A program made the translations under genes and the position numbers. Positions 44,775-53,701 of a stretch of 64,000 nt of DNA are shown here, one piece after another. The notes under the pieces are model-generated. The model was not told the DNA's origin and did not search any database. It saw nothing but the letters and a program-made list of their open reading frames with translations. Origin of the DNA: SAR86 cluster bacterium SAR86E (GTDB taxonomy: Bacteria; Pseudomonadota; Gammaproteobacteria; Magnimaribacterales; D2472); contig AMWX01000001.1 of NCBI GenBank assembly GCA_000307935.1, forward strand, positions 1 to 64,000, read 5' to 3'. Numbering within the stretch: the stretch's first letter is position 1; every line of letters starts with the position of its first letter.

Positions 44775-45113
44775 ATGGAAACACTTTTTACTAAAATTAT
44801 TAACAAAGAAATTCCCGCAGATATTATTTTTGAGGATGATCTATCTCTTGTCTTTAAAGATATAAATCCGCAGGCCCCAACACATTTATTAATTATTCCT
44901 AAAAAACCAATACCTAAACTTTCAGATGCATCAGAGGAGGACAAAGAGCTTCTTGGTCATTTAATGTGGGTTGCAGGAGAGGTCGCTCGAGATCTTGGGT
45001 TAGATGAAACCTTTAGACTTGTTACAAATAATGGAGCTAAGGCTGGGCAAAGCGTTTTTCATCTTCATCTTCACCTGTTAAGCGGCAGACCTTTGCAGTG
45101 GCCTCCAGGATAA
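44775..45113 (+). CDS. hinT: HIT family protein (HinT-like)
   Basis: Purine nucleoside phosphoramidase/AMP-lysine hydrolase family, 112 aa. Opening [20 protein letters not shown] (quoted at 20) and the [20 protein letters not shown] strand lead to the C-terminal His triad motif [10 protein letters not shown] (about 96-105). Length and sequence match bacterial HinT (about 110-119 aa). It is probably a housekeeping gene in this operon. Confidence 0.94.
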   Translation: METLFTKIINKEIPADIIFEDDLSLVFKDINPQAPTHLLIIPKKPIPKLSDASEEDKELLGHLMWVAGEVARDLGLDETFRLVTNNGAKAGQSVFHLHLHLLSGRPLQWPPG

Positions 45114-45116
45114 ATA

Positions 45117-45731
45117 ATGAGCATTGAAGAAAGGTTAGATAGACTTGAGTCTTTGGATGAAATTAGGCAGCTTGCTGCCAAGTACTCTGTAACTTTAGAT
45201 ATGCGTGATTTAGATATGCACGTTAATTTATTTGTCCCCGATGTAAGAGTTGGAAAAGAGGGCGCTGGCAGGCAAGCATTAAAAGAATGGGCTGATGCAA
45301 CATTTAGGGATCAATTCACCGGCACCTCGCATCATATTGGAAATCACATCATCGATTTTGATTCCAATGATTCTGCCATTGGATTGGTCTACTCAAAGAA
45401 TGAGCATGAAACTGAGACTGAGTGGGTGATTATGCAAATGTTGTATTGGGATTCCTACAGTAGAGTTGATGGAAGATGGCTTTTCAAAAAAAGACTGCCA
45501 ATGTATTGGTATGCAACAGATTTAAACAAACCTCCTCTTGGTGATCAAAAAATGCGTTGGCCAGGTCAGGAAAATTATGAAGGATATTTTCATGACCTAT
45601 TTCCTTCCTGGAAAGAGTTTTGGAGCAGCGAGTATATTCGTGACAATGACGTAGCAAAACCCGTCGAGGCTAATTCGTTTCTTAAGGCTCTGCGTCGTGA
45701 CTCAAAGCCTGGAAAGTTAAGGGTTAAATAA
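45117..45731 (+). CDS. SnoaL-like (NTF2-fold) protein
   Basis: A 204-aa SnoaL-like protein with the N-terminal helix ERLDRLESLDEIRQLAAKY, then DMRDLDMHVNLFVPDVRVG, the pocket strand with HHIGNHIIDFD, and YWDSYSRVDGRWLFKKRL. C-terminal to the fold is an extra 60-residue tail rich in Trp and Pro. Similar proteins accompany steroid, terpene and bile-acid genes, often as hydratases, isomerases or dehydratases, but no catalytic residues can be assigned. It starts 3 nt after hinT and overlaps an opposing 33-codon ORF by 8 nt. Confidence 0.82.
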   Translation: MSIEERLDRLESLDEIRQLAAKYSVTLDMRDLDMHVNLFVPDVRVGKEGAGRQALKEWADATFRDQFTGTSHHIGNHIIDFDSNDSAIGLVYSKNEHETETEWVIMQMLYWDSYSRVDGRWLFKKRLPMYWYATDLNKPPLGDQKMRWPGQENYEGYFHDLFPSWKEFWSSEYIRDNDVAKPVEANSFLKALRRDSKPGKLRVK

Positions 45732-45825
45732 CTAAATAAGCTACAATGCCAAGTACAAAAACTAACCCACCTATGCCTAAAACAAATAGTCCTAAGCTTT
45801 TTATCGTTTGTGCATCATCATTCAT
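45724..45825 (-). CDS. Putative 33-aa single-TM small protein
   Basis: A 33-codon minus-strand ORF, MNDDAQTIKSLGLFVLGI... with one glycine-rich hydrophobic helix and the end VAYLVI. It fills the 132-bp gap before the beta-lactamase-fold gene and overlaps the end of the SnoaL gene by 8 nt. It is acidic, then helical: a typical small inner-membrane protein outline. No family recognised; support is position and composition only. Confidence 0.42.
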   Translation of the reverse strand: MNDDAQTIKSLGLFVLGIGGLVFVLGIVAYLVI

Positions 45826-45863
45826 TCACTCAGTATAACCACCAAATATTTCTATAATCAATA

Positions 45864-46889
45864 ATGAATTCAGAAACTAGATTAACTTTTCCATTGGATG
45901 TTGTTCCAAAGTCTGGAACGCTGCACGCAATCAATGAGCATGTTCGTTGGATTAGAATGCCTTTGCCAATGTCTTTAAATCACATAAATCTCTGGGGGCT
46001 AGGTACTCAAGATAACCTAACTTTGGTTGATACTGGTATGCATCTTGATGACACTAAAAAAGCTTGGGTTGATTTAATAGATCAAGAAAAACTATCCATA
46101 AAAGATGTTGTGGTCACACACATGCATCCTGATCATATTGGTATGGCCGGTTGGTTTGTAAAAAAATTTAACACCACATTCAGCATGAGCAGAACTGATT
46201 ATCTTCAGTGCCGCATGCTGTCGGCAGACACTGGTGATAATGTCCCGCATGAAGCTATAGATTTTTATACTCAAGCCGGAATGACAGAGGAGCAGATTAA
46301 ATCCTTTACTGAGAGATTTGGTTTTTTTGGTTCAATCATTCATCCCTTGCCTCAATCATATAATCGACTCAAAGAGGATGATGTTATTTGTGTTAATGGT
46401 ATTGATTGGGTAGCCATAGAGGGGCGCGGGCATACAATGGAACACTTATGTTTCTTTTCCAAGGAATTAAACATGTTTATAAGCGGTGATCAATTGCTAC
46501 CAACTATCAGCTCACACGTTGGCACTTTTCCTACAGAGCCTGCTGCCAACCCAGTGGAGGATTGGATCTCTTCTTGTCATAAACTGATTGAAAAATTACC
46601 CGAAGATGTGTTGGTTTTACCTGCTCATGGAAGACCTTTTATTGGCGCGCATAAAAGATTGAATGCGTTAATCAATCATCATGAGCAATCATTAAATAAA
46701 CTTCATGCTGTTCTCAAAACTCCAAAGAGAGCAGTTGATGTTTTTGAAGTTCTTTTTAAAAGAGAGATAGATGATTCTAATTTAATCATGGCAACAGGTG
46801 AGTCCTTGGGGCATTTAAATTGTTTGCTATACAGAGGCTTGATTAAAAAATCTTTTGAAAATAATCAATGTTGGTATGAGCAAAGCTAA
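45864..46889 (+). CDS. Metallo-beta-lactamase-fold hydrolase
   Basis: A 341-aa MBL-fold enzyme. The binuclear metal site is visible: THMHPDHIGMAGWF (HxHxDH, about 85-98), the later His in GRGHTMEHL (about 192), the bridging Asp in ISGDQLLPTI, and LPAHGRPF (final His). Substrates in the family range from thioesters and lactones to glutathione conjugates. Near CoA-ester genes a thioesterase or ring-opening lactonase is conceivable; nothing in the sequence decides. It overlaps the transporter gene by 14 nt. Confidence 0.88.
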   Translation: MNSETRLTFPLDVVPKSGTLHAINEHVRWIRMPLPMSLNHINLWGLGTQDNLTLVDTGMHLDDTKKAWVDLIDQEKLSIKDVVVTHMHPDHIGMAGWFVKKFNTTFSMSRTDYLQCRMLSADTGDNVPHEAIDFYTQAGMTEEQIKSFTERFGFFGSIIHPLPQSYNRLKEDDVICVNGIDWVAIEGRGHTMEHLCFFSKELNMFISGDQLLPTISSHVGTFPTEPAANPVEDWISSCHKLIEKLPEDVLVLPAHGRPFIGAHKRLNALINHHEQSLNKLHAVLKTPKRAVDVFEVLFKREIDDSNLIMATGESLGHLNCLLYRGLIKKSFENNQCWYEQS

Positions 46890-48132
46890 ACTCTCTGCAG
46901 AAGCCAAAGCATGGATTCTTTATGATGGAGGGAACTCGGCATTTGCAACTACTGTTATTGCTGCTTTTTTCCCAATATTTTTTAATGACTTCTGGGCTTC
47001 TGGGCTTGAGGCTGAGATCAAAACTGCATACCTCGGTTGGGGCCTTACGATATCTAATCTCGTTCTATTATTTACATCGCCATTTATTGGTGCGCTTACA
47101 GATGTTTCCAGAACAACAAAACTCCTTTTCACTGGGTTTGGCGCTATATCAATTATTTCTGTTGCTGTGTTGTACTTTATTCCAGCAGGATCTTGGCTTC
47201 AGGCTTTAATATTTTTTGGTATTGCTAATTACTGCTTTGCAGCAGGCAATACTTTATACGATAAGATGCTTGTGCAAGTTTCAGATGAAAGCAATATTGC
47301 CAGGATTTCTAGTTATGGTTTTGCATTTGGTTATCTTGGCGGTGGCCTGCTTTTCCTTGTCAATGCAGCTATGACAATCAAACCAGAGTTTTTTGGATTA
47401 TCCAGTGTCGCCGATGCTGTAAGGTGGTCTTTTTTAAGCGTCTCTGTTTGGTGGACTTTATTTTTGATTCCTATTTTATTGAAAATTCAGGATAAAGGGG
47501 TCAATTTGCCCGGATCTCATTTCAAGCTTGCTTATTCAAAGGTGTTCAATACCTTAAAAACGGTCTCAGCAAAGAAAAATGTGTTTATATTTTTATTAGC
47601 TTTCTTTCTATACATTGATGGCGTTCATACAATTATGGCAATGGCAGCTGATTTTGCTTTGAATCTAGGCTTGCCTAGCAGCGATGTAATCATTGCGCTA
47701 ATCTTGGTGCAATTTGTAGCTTTTCCAACAACTTTGCTATGGTCCAAGTTTGCTTATAAATTTGGTGATAAAAATACTTTGCTCTTTACAATTTCTCTTT
47801 ATCTAATTGTGATTGGATACTCTGCATTTCTTTCAAATGCTATCGAGTTTTATATTCTAGCTTCAATGGTTGGAGCCATTCAAGGCGGCATTCAATCAAT
47901 CTCAAGAAGTTATTATGCGACCCTAATACCGCAAGATGAATCTGGGGAATATTTTGGATTCTATAATATGTTTGGGCGTGCTGGCGCATTTATGGGGCCA
48001 GCCCTGGTTGCAATTTTTGTTACTTTTTTTCAAGACACAAGATATGGCTTGATACCTATAGCTGCACTGTTTATCATGGGCGCCATAATTCTTTTAAAGG
48101 TTAAAAGTACTAATGAATCTCTTCAGTCGTAA
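46876..48132 (+). CDS. MFS transporter, UMF1/Atg22 family
   Basis: A 418-aa permease with about twelve TM helices. WILYDGGNSAFATTVIAAFFP (quoted in part) near the start and IGALTDVSRTTK between TM2 and TM3 are characteristic of the UMF1 family, whose bacterial substrates are largely unknown. IQSISRSYYATLIPQDESGEYFG (quoted in part) is the other conserved block, about 345-365. I use the ATG at 46876; a TTG seven codons upstream is less likely. Operon-linked to the MBL-fold gene. Confidence 0.88.
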   Translation: MSKAKLSAEAKAWILYDGGNSAFATTVIAAFFPIFFNDFWASGLEAEIKTAYLGWGLTISNLVLLFTSPFIGALTDVSRTTKLLFTGFGAISIISVAVLYFIPAGSWLQALIFFGIANYCFAAGNTLYDKMLVQVSDESNIARISSYGFAFGYLGGGLLFLVNAAMTIKPEFFGLSSVADAVRWSFLSVSVWWTLFLIPILLKIQDKGVNLPGSHFKLAYSKVFNTLKTVSAKKNVFIFLLAFFLYIDGVHTIMAMAADFALNLGLPSSDVIIALILVQFVAFPTTLLWSKFAYKFGDKNTLLFTISLYLIVIGYSAFLSNAIEFYILASMVGAIQGGIQSISRSYYATLIPQDESGEYFGFYNMFGRAGAFMGPALVAIFVTFFQDTRYGLIPIAALFIMGAIILLKVKSTNESLQS

Positions 48133-48301
48133 CTCCATTATTCTCTATAGTTTATTGGGTTTGGTTAGTTTATTTTTAGCAGGCTTTATTCGAAATCTTT
48201 TACAATTTAATACTTGGCTAGAGGTCTTTATCACCTCATGCATCATCATCCCCATGTACATGTTCGCAAGAAAGATTTTTTCAAAATTTCTTCAAAATTG
48301 A
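48113..48301 (+). CDS. Small two-TM membrane protein
   Basis: A 62-aa ORF starting inside the transporter gene (20-nt overlap), with helices at about 9-25 and 36-51 and basic ends (RNSI, ARKIFSKFLQN). Its TGA overlaps the next ATG (TGATG), a coupling signal that favours real translation. No family recognised. Confidence 0.52.
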   Translation: MNLFSRNSIILYSLLGLVSLFLAGFIRNLLQFNTWLEVFITSCIIIPMYMFARKIFSKFLQN

Positions 48302-48540
48302 TGGAAGATTTATCTGAAGTCATTAAAAAACACTTACCTAAAATAAGAGATCAAAAAGAGGGTGAAACTACTCCTGAGTATCTTAATCACATTAATGTAG
48401 AAGTTGATAAGGCTCATGAGGATCTAATACAACTTAGTCCTTTTTATAAAATATCTAAAATTTTAAAAACTTCAAAGCCTCTTTCTTTAAAAGATATAAA
48501 AGAGATTTTTAATGAAGTAAAGAAGCATCAATCCGCTTAA
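48301..48540 (+). CDS. Hypothetical charged 79-aa protein
   Basis: A 79-aa, lysine- and glutamate-rich, helical protein (EDLSEVIKKHLPKIRDQKEG..., ending SLKDIKEIFNEVKKHQSA) without a signal or TM segment. The frame is open further upstream to 48214, but the ATG at 48301 forms a TGATG junction with the previous gene, and the upstream part looks like a shadow (His-rich MHHHPHVHV). Function unknown. Confidence 0.55.
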   Translation: MEDLSEVIKKHLPKIRDQKEGETTPEYLNHINVEVDKAHEDLIQLSPFYKISKILKTSKPLSLKDIKEIFNEVKKHQSA

Positions 48541-48584
48541 CTAAATAAAATTTACTTTCTAGGCCAGATTAATTCATTAGGTGT

Positions 48585-49616
48585 ATGATTTATTTTATGA
48601 ACTGGTACAGAATTAAAACATCTTTCATTGGCATCAAAAGATTGATAACCCTATCAAAGGAGGATAAGCAAGCCTGCATTGATGCATATAAATTTTTTCA
48701 GAGCATGCAGAATGGAGCAAAAACAAAAACAGAGGATGAAACTAAAGCTGTTGCTGCCTACTATAAAGTTTTAAATAATATGCTTTCAGTTTTTGATTTA
48801 GAGAAACTATATATTCCTCCTCAGCTTGACGACTCTTTAGGGCTTTATGGCAATCAGTTGCTTTGCGAGCAAGCTCTCTTAGCAGAATTAAACTTAAGTA
48901 ACCCAGATGCATCTCACTTATTAGATATGGGTTGTGGAAGAGGCAGAATCTCTCACTATTTTGCCTCACTCACTGGTGGCCAAGTATCAGGATATAACAT
49001 TGATCCAAATCAGATAGAAAATGCAGATGATTGGGCTAAAGAAACTAACATGAGTGATCGATTGCATTTTAAGGTTGGAGATCATCATAAGCCTTTAGAA
49101 TATGACTCAGAAAGCTTTGATGGGTGCTTTTCATTTCAGGCAGTATGGCCTTTTTTTAAAGAAGAAGAGTTAGATAGTTGTGCCCAAGAAATGTTTAGAG
49201 TGTTAAAGCCAGGCTCAAGGTACGCTTGCTCAGAATACTTACTTTCACCATATTTTGATTGGTCTAACGAGGAGCATGCCAACTTACACAAGAAATATCT
49301 TCCAACCCTTGCTGCTACTCAGTCCATGTATCCTGCAGATGTATGCAAGGCACTAGAAAGAGCTGGTTTTAAAGTAATTTTATCAGCGCCCTCTAAGAGT
49401 CCTGCATGGCCGATATGCGAGCAAAAGCGAGATTTAATCCTAAGGGTTAGGAAAGTGATTAGATTTTTTCAACGAATAAAATTAATTCCTGCTTGGGTGG
49501 AGGAGTCTTTGGATTTATTACAAACCGGCGGGCAATCATGGACAGATGCAGAAAAAGCTAAGATTGCTGATTTAAACTGGAGAATTGTTGCCGAAAAGCC
49601 CGTTACTAATTTTTAG
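48585..49616 (+). CDS. SAM-dependent methyltransferase, sterol C-24-methyltransferase-like
   Basis: Class I methyltransferase, 343 aa. The SAM site is LLDMGCGRGRISHYFAS (about 112-128), the acidic loop GYNIDPNQIENA (about 138), and motif II GCFSFQAVWPFF. What follows (CAQEMFRVLKPGSRYACSEY, then FDWSNEEHANLHKK) parallels the Erg6/SMT pattern of 'EI-x-RVLKPGG...YEW...YD-x-NN-x-EH'. The N-terminal YYKVLNNMLSVF resembles the region in Erg6 before the substrate pocket. A sterol or terpenoid substrate is an inference; small-molecule methyltransferases of other kinds share the fold. Confidence 0.8.
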   Translation: MIYFMNWYRIKTSFIGIKRLITLSKEDKQACIDAYKFFQSMQNGAKTKTEDETKAVAAYYKVLNNMLSVFDLEKLYIPPQLDDSLGLYGNQLLCEQALLAELNLSNPDASHLLDMGCGRGRISHYFASLTGGQVSGYNIDPNQIENADDWAKETNMSDRLHFKVGDHHKPLEYDSESFDGCFSFQAVWPFFKEEELDSCAQEMFRVLKPGSRYACSEYLLSPYFDWSNEEHANLHKKYLPTLAATQSMYPADVCKALERAGFKVILSAPSKSPAWPICEQKRDLILRVRKVIRFFQRIKLIPAWVEESLDLLQTGGQSWTDAEKAKIADLNWRIVAEKPVTNF

Positions 49617-50346
49617 ACAAAATTTCATTTAAAACTTTTGGCCTATCAGTAATAATTCCATCCACGCCAAGGTCAATTAATTTTCTCATTGTATTTTCAT
49701 CATTAATAGTCCAAACATGAATTTTCAGACCAATGTTTTGGACATACTTTACAAATCTTTTAGTTACCAGTTTGATGCCATAGTGATATATAGGAACTTG
49801 CAAACAGTCCCCAGGAACTTTTTGATTGTATAGGCCAAAACTGGCTAATAAAAGTTTTAAAATCTCTTTAGGGCCCATGGAGAGACATGCTTCAGGAAAA
49901 TCATTTCTAACTTTTTCAAGTCTATTGCTGCTAAAACTAGCTATGCAAATTCTATCAAAGGCATTTAAGTTTTTTATAACCATCATTGCTGGAAGGGCAA
50001 CCTCATCTGTTTTTAGATCAATTTGAAATAGCGCATTTGGGAATTGGGTAAGTGCTGTCTCCAATTTTGGGATTTGATAGGATTCAAATAGTTTTAATTG
50101 CTCGATTTCATTGCTATGAAGAGAATTGAAGGCCACATCCATGCCCAAGAGTCTGATGAGATCATCATCATGGAAGATATATGGTATTCCATCGGCAGAT
50201 AGCTGAACATCTGTTTCAATGTAAGAAGAACCAAGATCTAGAGCATATTTAAATGATTCTAATGTATTTTCAGGGGCTTCTTCGCTCCCGCCTCTATGAG
50301 CCGAAATTGAAACGCCGGATTGATTTAAATAAGGGTGAATTGTCAT
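49606..50346 (-). CDS. ugpQ: Glycerophosphodiester phosphodiesterase
   Basis: Hydrolyses glycerophosphodiesters to glycerol-3-phosphate plus alcohol. SAHRGGSEEAPENTLESF (about 15-32) and ETDVQLSADGIPYIFHDD (about 46-63) carry the GDPD catalytic His pair and metal ligands; the late HVWTINDENTMRKLIDLGVD GIITDRP region (quoted in part) closes the TIM barrel. No signal peptide, so probably cytoplasmic. I choose ATG 50346 (MTIHPYLN) over an ATG 14 codons upstream, since family members begin close to the AHRG motif. It converges on the methyltransferase gene with 11-nt overlap. Confidence 0.92.
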   Translation of the reverse strand: MTIHPYLNQSGVSISAHRGGSEEAPENTLESFKYALDLGSSYIETDVQLSADGIPYIFHDDDLIRLLGMDVAFNSLHSNEIEQLKLFESYQIPKLETALTQFPNALFQIDLKTDEVALPAMMVIKNLNAFDRICIASFSSNRLEKVRNDFPEACLSMGPKEILKLLLASFGLYNQKVPGDCLQVPIYHYGIKLVTKRFVKYVQNIGLKIHVWTINDENTMRKLIDLGVDGIITDRPKVLNEILSKN

Positions 50347-50420
50347 TTTATTATTGTACTTAGATTGGTGTAAAATCACTAAGTTCAATTCAAATGTTTG
50401 AATTATAAATATTGATAAAT

Positions 50421-50657
50421 ATGATCGAGCAAAATATTCTAATACAAGAGGGCATTAACTTGCTTTTAACTGGCATGGTTATTGTTTTTACTTTTTTAGT
50501 ATTATTAATTATTTCAGTCAATTTATTGAGGCTATTATTCTCATCATCAACACAGGACAATGAGCTAAGTCATAATGCTAGGAACTCATTAGTTCAGGTA
50601 AATAATGAAACTCATCACAAGATCATCAAAGAGGTTCTCGGAGGCATTCGATCATGA
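50421..50657 (+). CDS. oadG: Oxaloacetate decarboxylase gamma subunit (OadG)
   Basis: Small inner-membrane subunit that joins the alpha and beta subunits of the Na+ pump, 78 aa. One TM helix (about 10-32, MVIVFTFLVLLIISVNLL) after IQEGINLLLTGM, the usual OadG start, and a polar tail ending [10 protein letters not shown] use the ATG at 50421; a TTG three codons earlier is an alternative. It overlaps oadA (ATGA). Confidence 0.88.
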   Translation: MIEQNILIQEGINLLLTGMVIVFTFLVLLIISVNLLRLLFSSSTQDNELSHNARNSLVQVNNETHHKIIKEVLGGIRS

Positions 50658-52408
50658 CTGAATCAAAAAAAATTGGTGTCACAGAAGTTGTTTTAAGGGA
50701 CGCTCATCAATCCTTGCTTGCGACTAGATTTAGATACCATGATATGGAAGCTGCTTTAAAGAATTTAGATGATGTTGGTTTCTGGTCTGTTGAATCATGG
50801 GGCGGTGCTATTTTTGATTCATGCATTAGATACCTTGGCGAGGATCCATGGGAGAGAATTCGAAAAATTAAATCCATAATGCCTAATACTCCTCAGCAGA
50901 TGCTGCTAAGAGGCCAAAATTTATTAGGTTATAAACATTATTCAGATGATGTAGTTAATAAATTTGTAGAGTGCTCAAAAAAGAATGGCGTTGATGTTTT
51001 TAGAGTATTCGATGCCTTGAATGACACTAGGAATATGCATCAGGCTCTGCAAGCTGTTATTGCTGTTGAAGGCCATGCTCAAGGCACAATCTCATATACA
51101 ACTAGCCCTGTTCATACGATTGACTTGTGGGTTGATCTTGCAAAAAATATTCAAGATATGGGAGCTCACTCTCTCGCGATAAAAGATATGGCAGGTTTAT
51201 TAAAGCCATATATTGCATTTGAGTTGGTTTCAAGGCTCAAAGAAGAACTTGAAATACCTATCCACCTTCATTGTCATGCAACTACTGGCTTTTCAGTTGC
51301 AACAGGCGTAAAAGCCATTGAAGCTGGTCTAGATAATATTGATACATCAATTTCTTCAATGAGTATGACATATGGGCATACTCCCACTGAAACAATGATC
51401 AGTATCCTTGATGGAACAAATAGAGAAACTGAATTAGATCTTGATAAGTTGATACCTATTGCTGAGCACTTTCAGGCTGTTAGAAAGAAGTATAAAAATT
51501 TTGAAGGCTCTCTTAGAGGTGTGGATGCTCGAATCATTGCTTCGCAGGTTCCGGGCGGGATGTTAACGAATCTTGAAAATCAACTTAAAGCCCAGGATTC
51601 AATTGATAAGTTTGATGAAGTTATTCAAGAAATTCCTAAAGTGAGAGAGGATTTAGGCTTTATACCTCTGGTCACTCCAACATCGCAGATAGTGGGCACA
51701 CAATCAGTTATAAATGTATTATCTGGTTCTAGGTATTCAACGATTACAAATGAGGTTAAGTCTCTACTCAAGGGAGAGTATGGTGCAACGCCTGCACCAG
51801 TAAATAAAGACTTGCAGCAACAAGCCATTGGAGAAAGTGCTGTAATTACATGCAGACCGGCAGATCTGCTAAATGAAGATTTCCAATCATCTGCAGAAGA
51901 TTTTAAAACAGCGATTGCTGATAAATCAATTTTAGCTGAAGCCTCTGATGAAAATATACTTATCTATGTGATGTTTCCAGAAATTGGACTCAATTATTTG
52001 CAGAACGTAGATAATTTAGATTACTTCGAATCTGAGCCGCTGGAGATCACGCAGCTAAATGATGCTTCATATTTGGTTAGAGTTGACGACCATGAATATT
52101 CCGTAACTTTGAAGGTAGATAATTCAGTAACAATTAATGATGGCTCAGCGCCGAAAGCTTCAACGCCTTCTCCAGCTGCTCCCACTGGTGCTGGAACCAT
52201 AATTGAGGCCCCATTGGGTGGAAACATTTTTAGATTAATAGTCTCAGAGGGAGAATCTGTTCCTGTTGATTCAACAGTGCTCATTTTAGAAGCGATGAAA
52301 ATGGAAACAGAAATAAAAGCTCCGACTGCTGGGGTTATAGGAAAGATTTTTGTTCAGCCAGGCGATACAGTTAAACCTGGAACTCCTTTATTTGAAATTA
52401 TTAACTAA
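50654..52408 (+). CDS. oadA: Oxaloacetate decarboxylase alpha subunit (biotin-dependent)
   Basis: Carboxyltransferase plus biotin carrier, 584 aa. [16 protein letters not shown] (about 13-28) and [10 protein letters not shown] (about 202-211) supply metal ligands of the DRE-TIM-like barrel. A Pro/Ala-rich linker (about 495-510) precedes the biotinyl domain with [12 protein letters not shown]; the Lys of AMKM is the biotin site. Decarboxylates oxaloacetate to pyruvate, passing CO2 to biotin for the beta subunit. Pyruvate carboxylase subunit B has the same plan, but neighbours oadG and oadB decide. Confidence 0.94.
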   Translation: MTESKKIGVTEVVLRDAHQSLLATRFRYHDMEAALKNLDDVGFWSVESWGGAIFDSCIRYLGEDPWERIRKIKSIMPNTPQQMLLRGQNLLGYKHYSDDVVNKFVECSKKNGVDVFRVFDALNDTRNMHQALQAVIAVEGHAQGTISYTTSPVHTIDLWVDLAKNIQDMGAHSLAIKDMAGLLKPYIAFELVSRLKEELEIPIHLHCHATTGFSVATGVKAIEAGLDNIDTSISSMSMTYGHTPTETMISILDGTNRETELDLDKLIPIAEHFQAVRKKYKNFEGSLRGVDARIIASQVPGGMLTNLENQLKAQDSIDKFDEVIQEIPKVREDLGFIPLVTPTSQIVGTQSVINVLSGSRYSTITNEVKSLLKGEYGATPAPVNKDLQQQAIGESAVITCRPADLLNEDFQSSAEDFKTAIADKSILAEASDENILIYVMFPEIGLNYLQNVDNLDYFESEPLEITQLNDASYLVRVDDHEYSVTLKVDNSVTINDGSAPKASTPSPAAPTGAGTIIEAPLGGNIFRLIVSEGESVPVDSTVLILEAMKMETEIKAPTAGVIGKIFVQPGDTVKPGTPLFEIIN

Positions 52409-53697
52409 TGAATTTTGAAGCTATATTTTCAAGTTTAGGCATCTTTAGTCTAAGTCTTGGGCAATCAATTATGCTTATAGTGGGTCTTTTGATTTTATAT
52501 TTAGCAATTAGTAAAAAATTTGAACCTCTTTTACTTTTGCCCATCGGATTTGGAGCAATACTTACAAACATTCCGGAAATTGGACTAGCGCTTAGCCCGA
52601 TAGAGAAATTAATTTACTTTTCAAATTCAGAGGAATTAGCTGGGGCATTGACTTTAGTTGTTCTTGGTGATGCCGAATCATTATCTGCTTTTCTTAAAAC
52701 AGCTTCTCATTCCCAGTTATGGCTGTTGAATGAATATGCTGCTGAGCTTGGATACAAGCCAGGAATTTTAAATACTTTTTACTCAGTAGCAATTGGCTCA
52801 GGAGTCGCACCATTGGTAATTTTTATGGGCGTAGGAGCCATGACGGATTTTGGTCCGATGCTAGCAAATCCTAAAACTTTAATATTAGGTGCTGCGGCGC
52901 AATTTGGTATTTTTGCAACTGTTATAGGTGCCTTGCTCTTAAACGAGTTAGGAATAGTTTCATTCACCTTAAAGCAAGCTGCGGCAACTGGAATTATTGG
53001 CGGAGCAGATGGCCCAACTGCAATTTATGTTTCTTCAATATTAGCTCCGGAACTTTTAGGTGCAATTGCTGTTGCAGCATACTCATACATGGCTTTAGTA
53101 CCTTTAATTCAGCCTCCGATAATGAGATTCTTGACCACAAAAAATGAAAGGACTATCAAAATGGTTCAATTAAGAGAAGTTTCTCAAAAAGAAAAAATTA
53201 TTTTTCCTATCATTTTAGTTTTTCTTGTTGGCATGATGTTGCCCAGTGCAGCACCGCTAATTGGGATGTTCTGCTTTGGAAATTTGATGAGGGAATCGCT
53301 GGTTGTTGAAAGATTAAGCGAGGTTGTTCAAAATTCACTCATTAACATAGTAACTATTTTTTTGGGTTTGGCCGTTGGATCAAAACTAGCAGCCGATCAG
53401 TTCCTTACCCCTGAAACTCTTGGAATTCTATCGCTAGGTATAATAGCTTTTTCAATCGGAACAGCCTCGGGTGTTTTAATGGCAAAACTAATGAATATTT
53501 TGAGTTCAAATAAAATTAATCCATTGATTGGTGCTGCTGGCGTCTCAGCAGTTCCAATGGCTGCAAGAGTTGTAAATAAAGTAGGCTTAGAAAATGATTC
53601 TCAAAACTTTTTACTCATGCATGCCATGGGTCCAAACGTAGCTGGAGTAATTGGTTCTGCTGTTGCCGCAGGAGTCATGATTCAACTTCTAGCTTAA
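52408..53697 (+). CDS. oadB: Oxaloacetate decarboxylase beta subunit, Na+ pump
   Basis: Integral membrane subunit that decarboxylates carboxybiotin and exports Na+, 429 aa with about nine TM helices. Family marks are [35 protein letters not shown] (about 130-150, residues key to Na+ transport), [13 protein letters not shown] and [17 protein letters not shown] junction with oadA. The set conserves energy from oxaloacetate breakdown as a sodium gradient, which is useful in sea water. Confidence 0.94.
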   Translation: MNFEAIFSSLGIFSLSLGQSIMLIVGLLILYLAISKKFEPLLLLPIGFGAILTNIPEIGLALSPIEKLIYFSNSEELAGALTLVVLGDAESLSAFLKTASHSQLWLLNEYAAELGYKPGILNTFYSVAIGSGVAPLVIFMGVGAMTDFGPMLANPKTLILGAAAQFGIFATVIGALLLNELGIVSFTLKQAAATGIIGGADGPTAIYVSSILAPELLGAIAVAAYSYMALVPLIQPPIMRFLTTKNERTIKMVQLREVSQKEKIIFPIILVFLVGMMLPSAAPLIGMFCFGNLMRESLVVERLSEVVQNSLINIVTIFLGLAVGSKLAADQFLTPETLGILSLGIIAFSIGTASGVLMAKLMNILSSNKINPLIGAAGVSAVPMAARVVNKVGLENDSQNFLLMHAMGPNVAGVIGSAVAAGVMIQLLA

Positions 53698-53701
53698 TGC
53701 A

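Noticed and set aside
48214-48300. N-terminal extension of the 79-aa protein (His-rich)
   Set aside because: It lies inside the preceding small membrane protein gene; the TGATG junction at 48301 is a better start.
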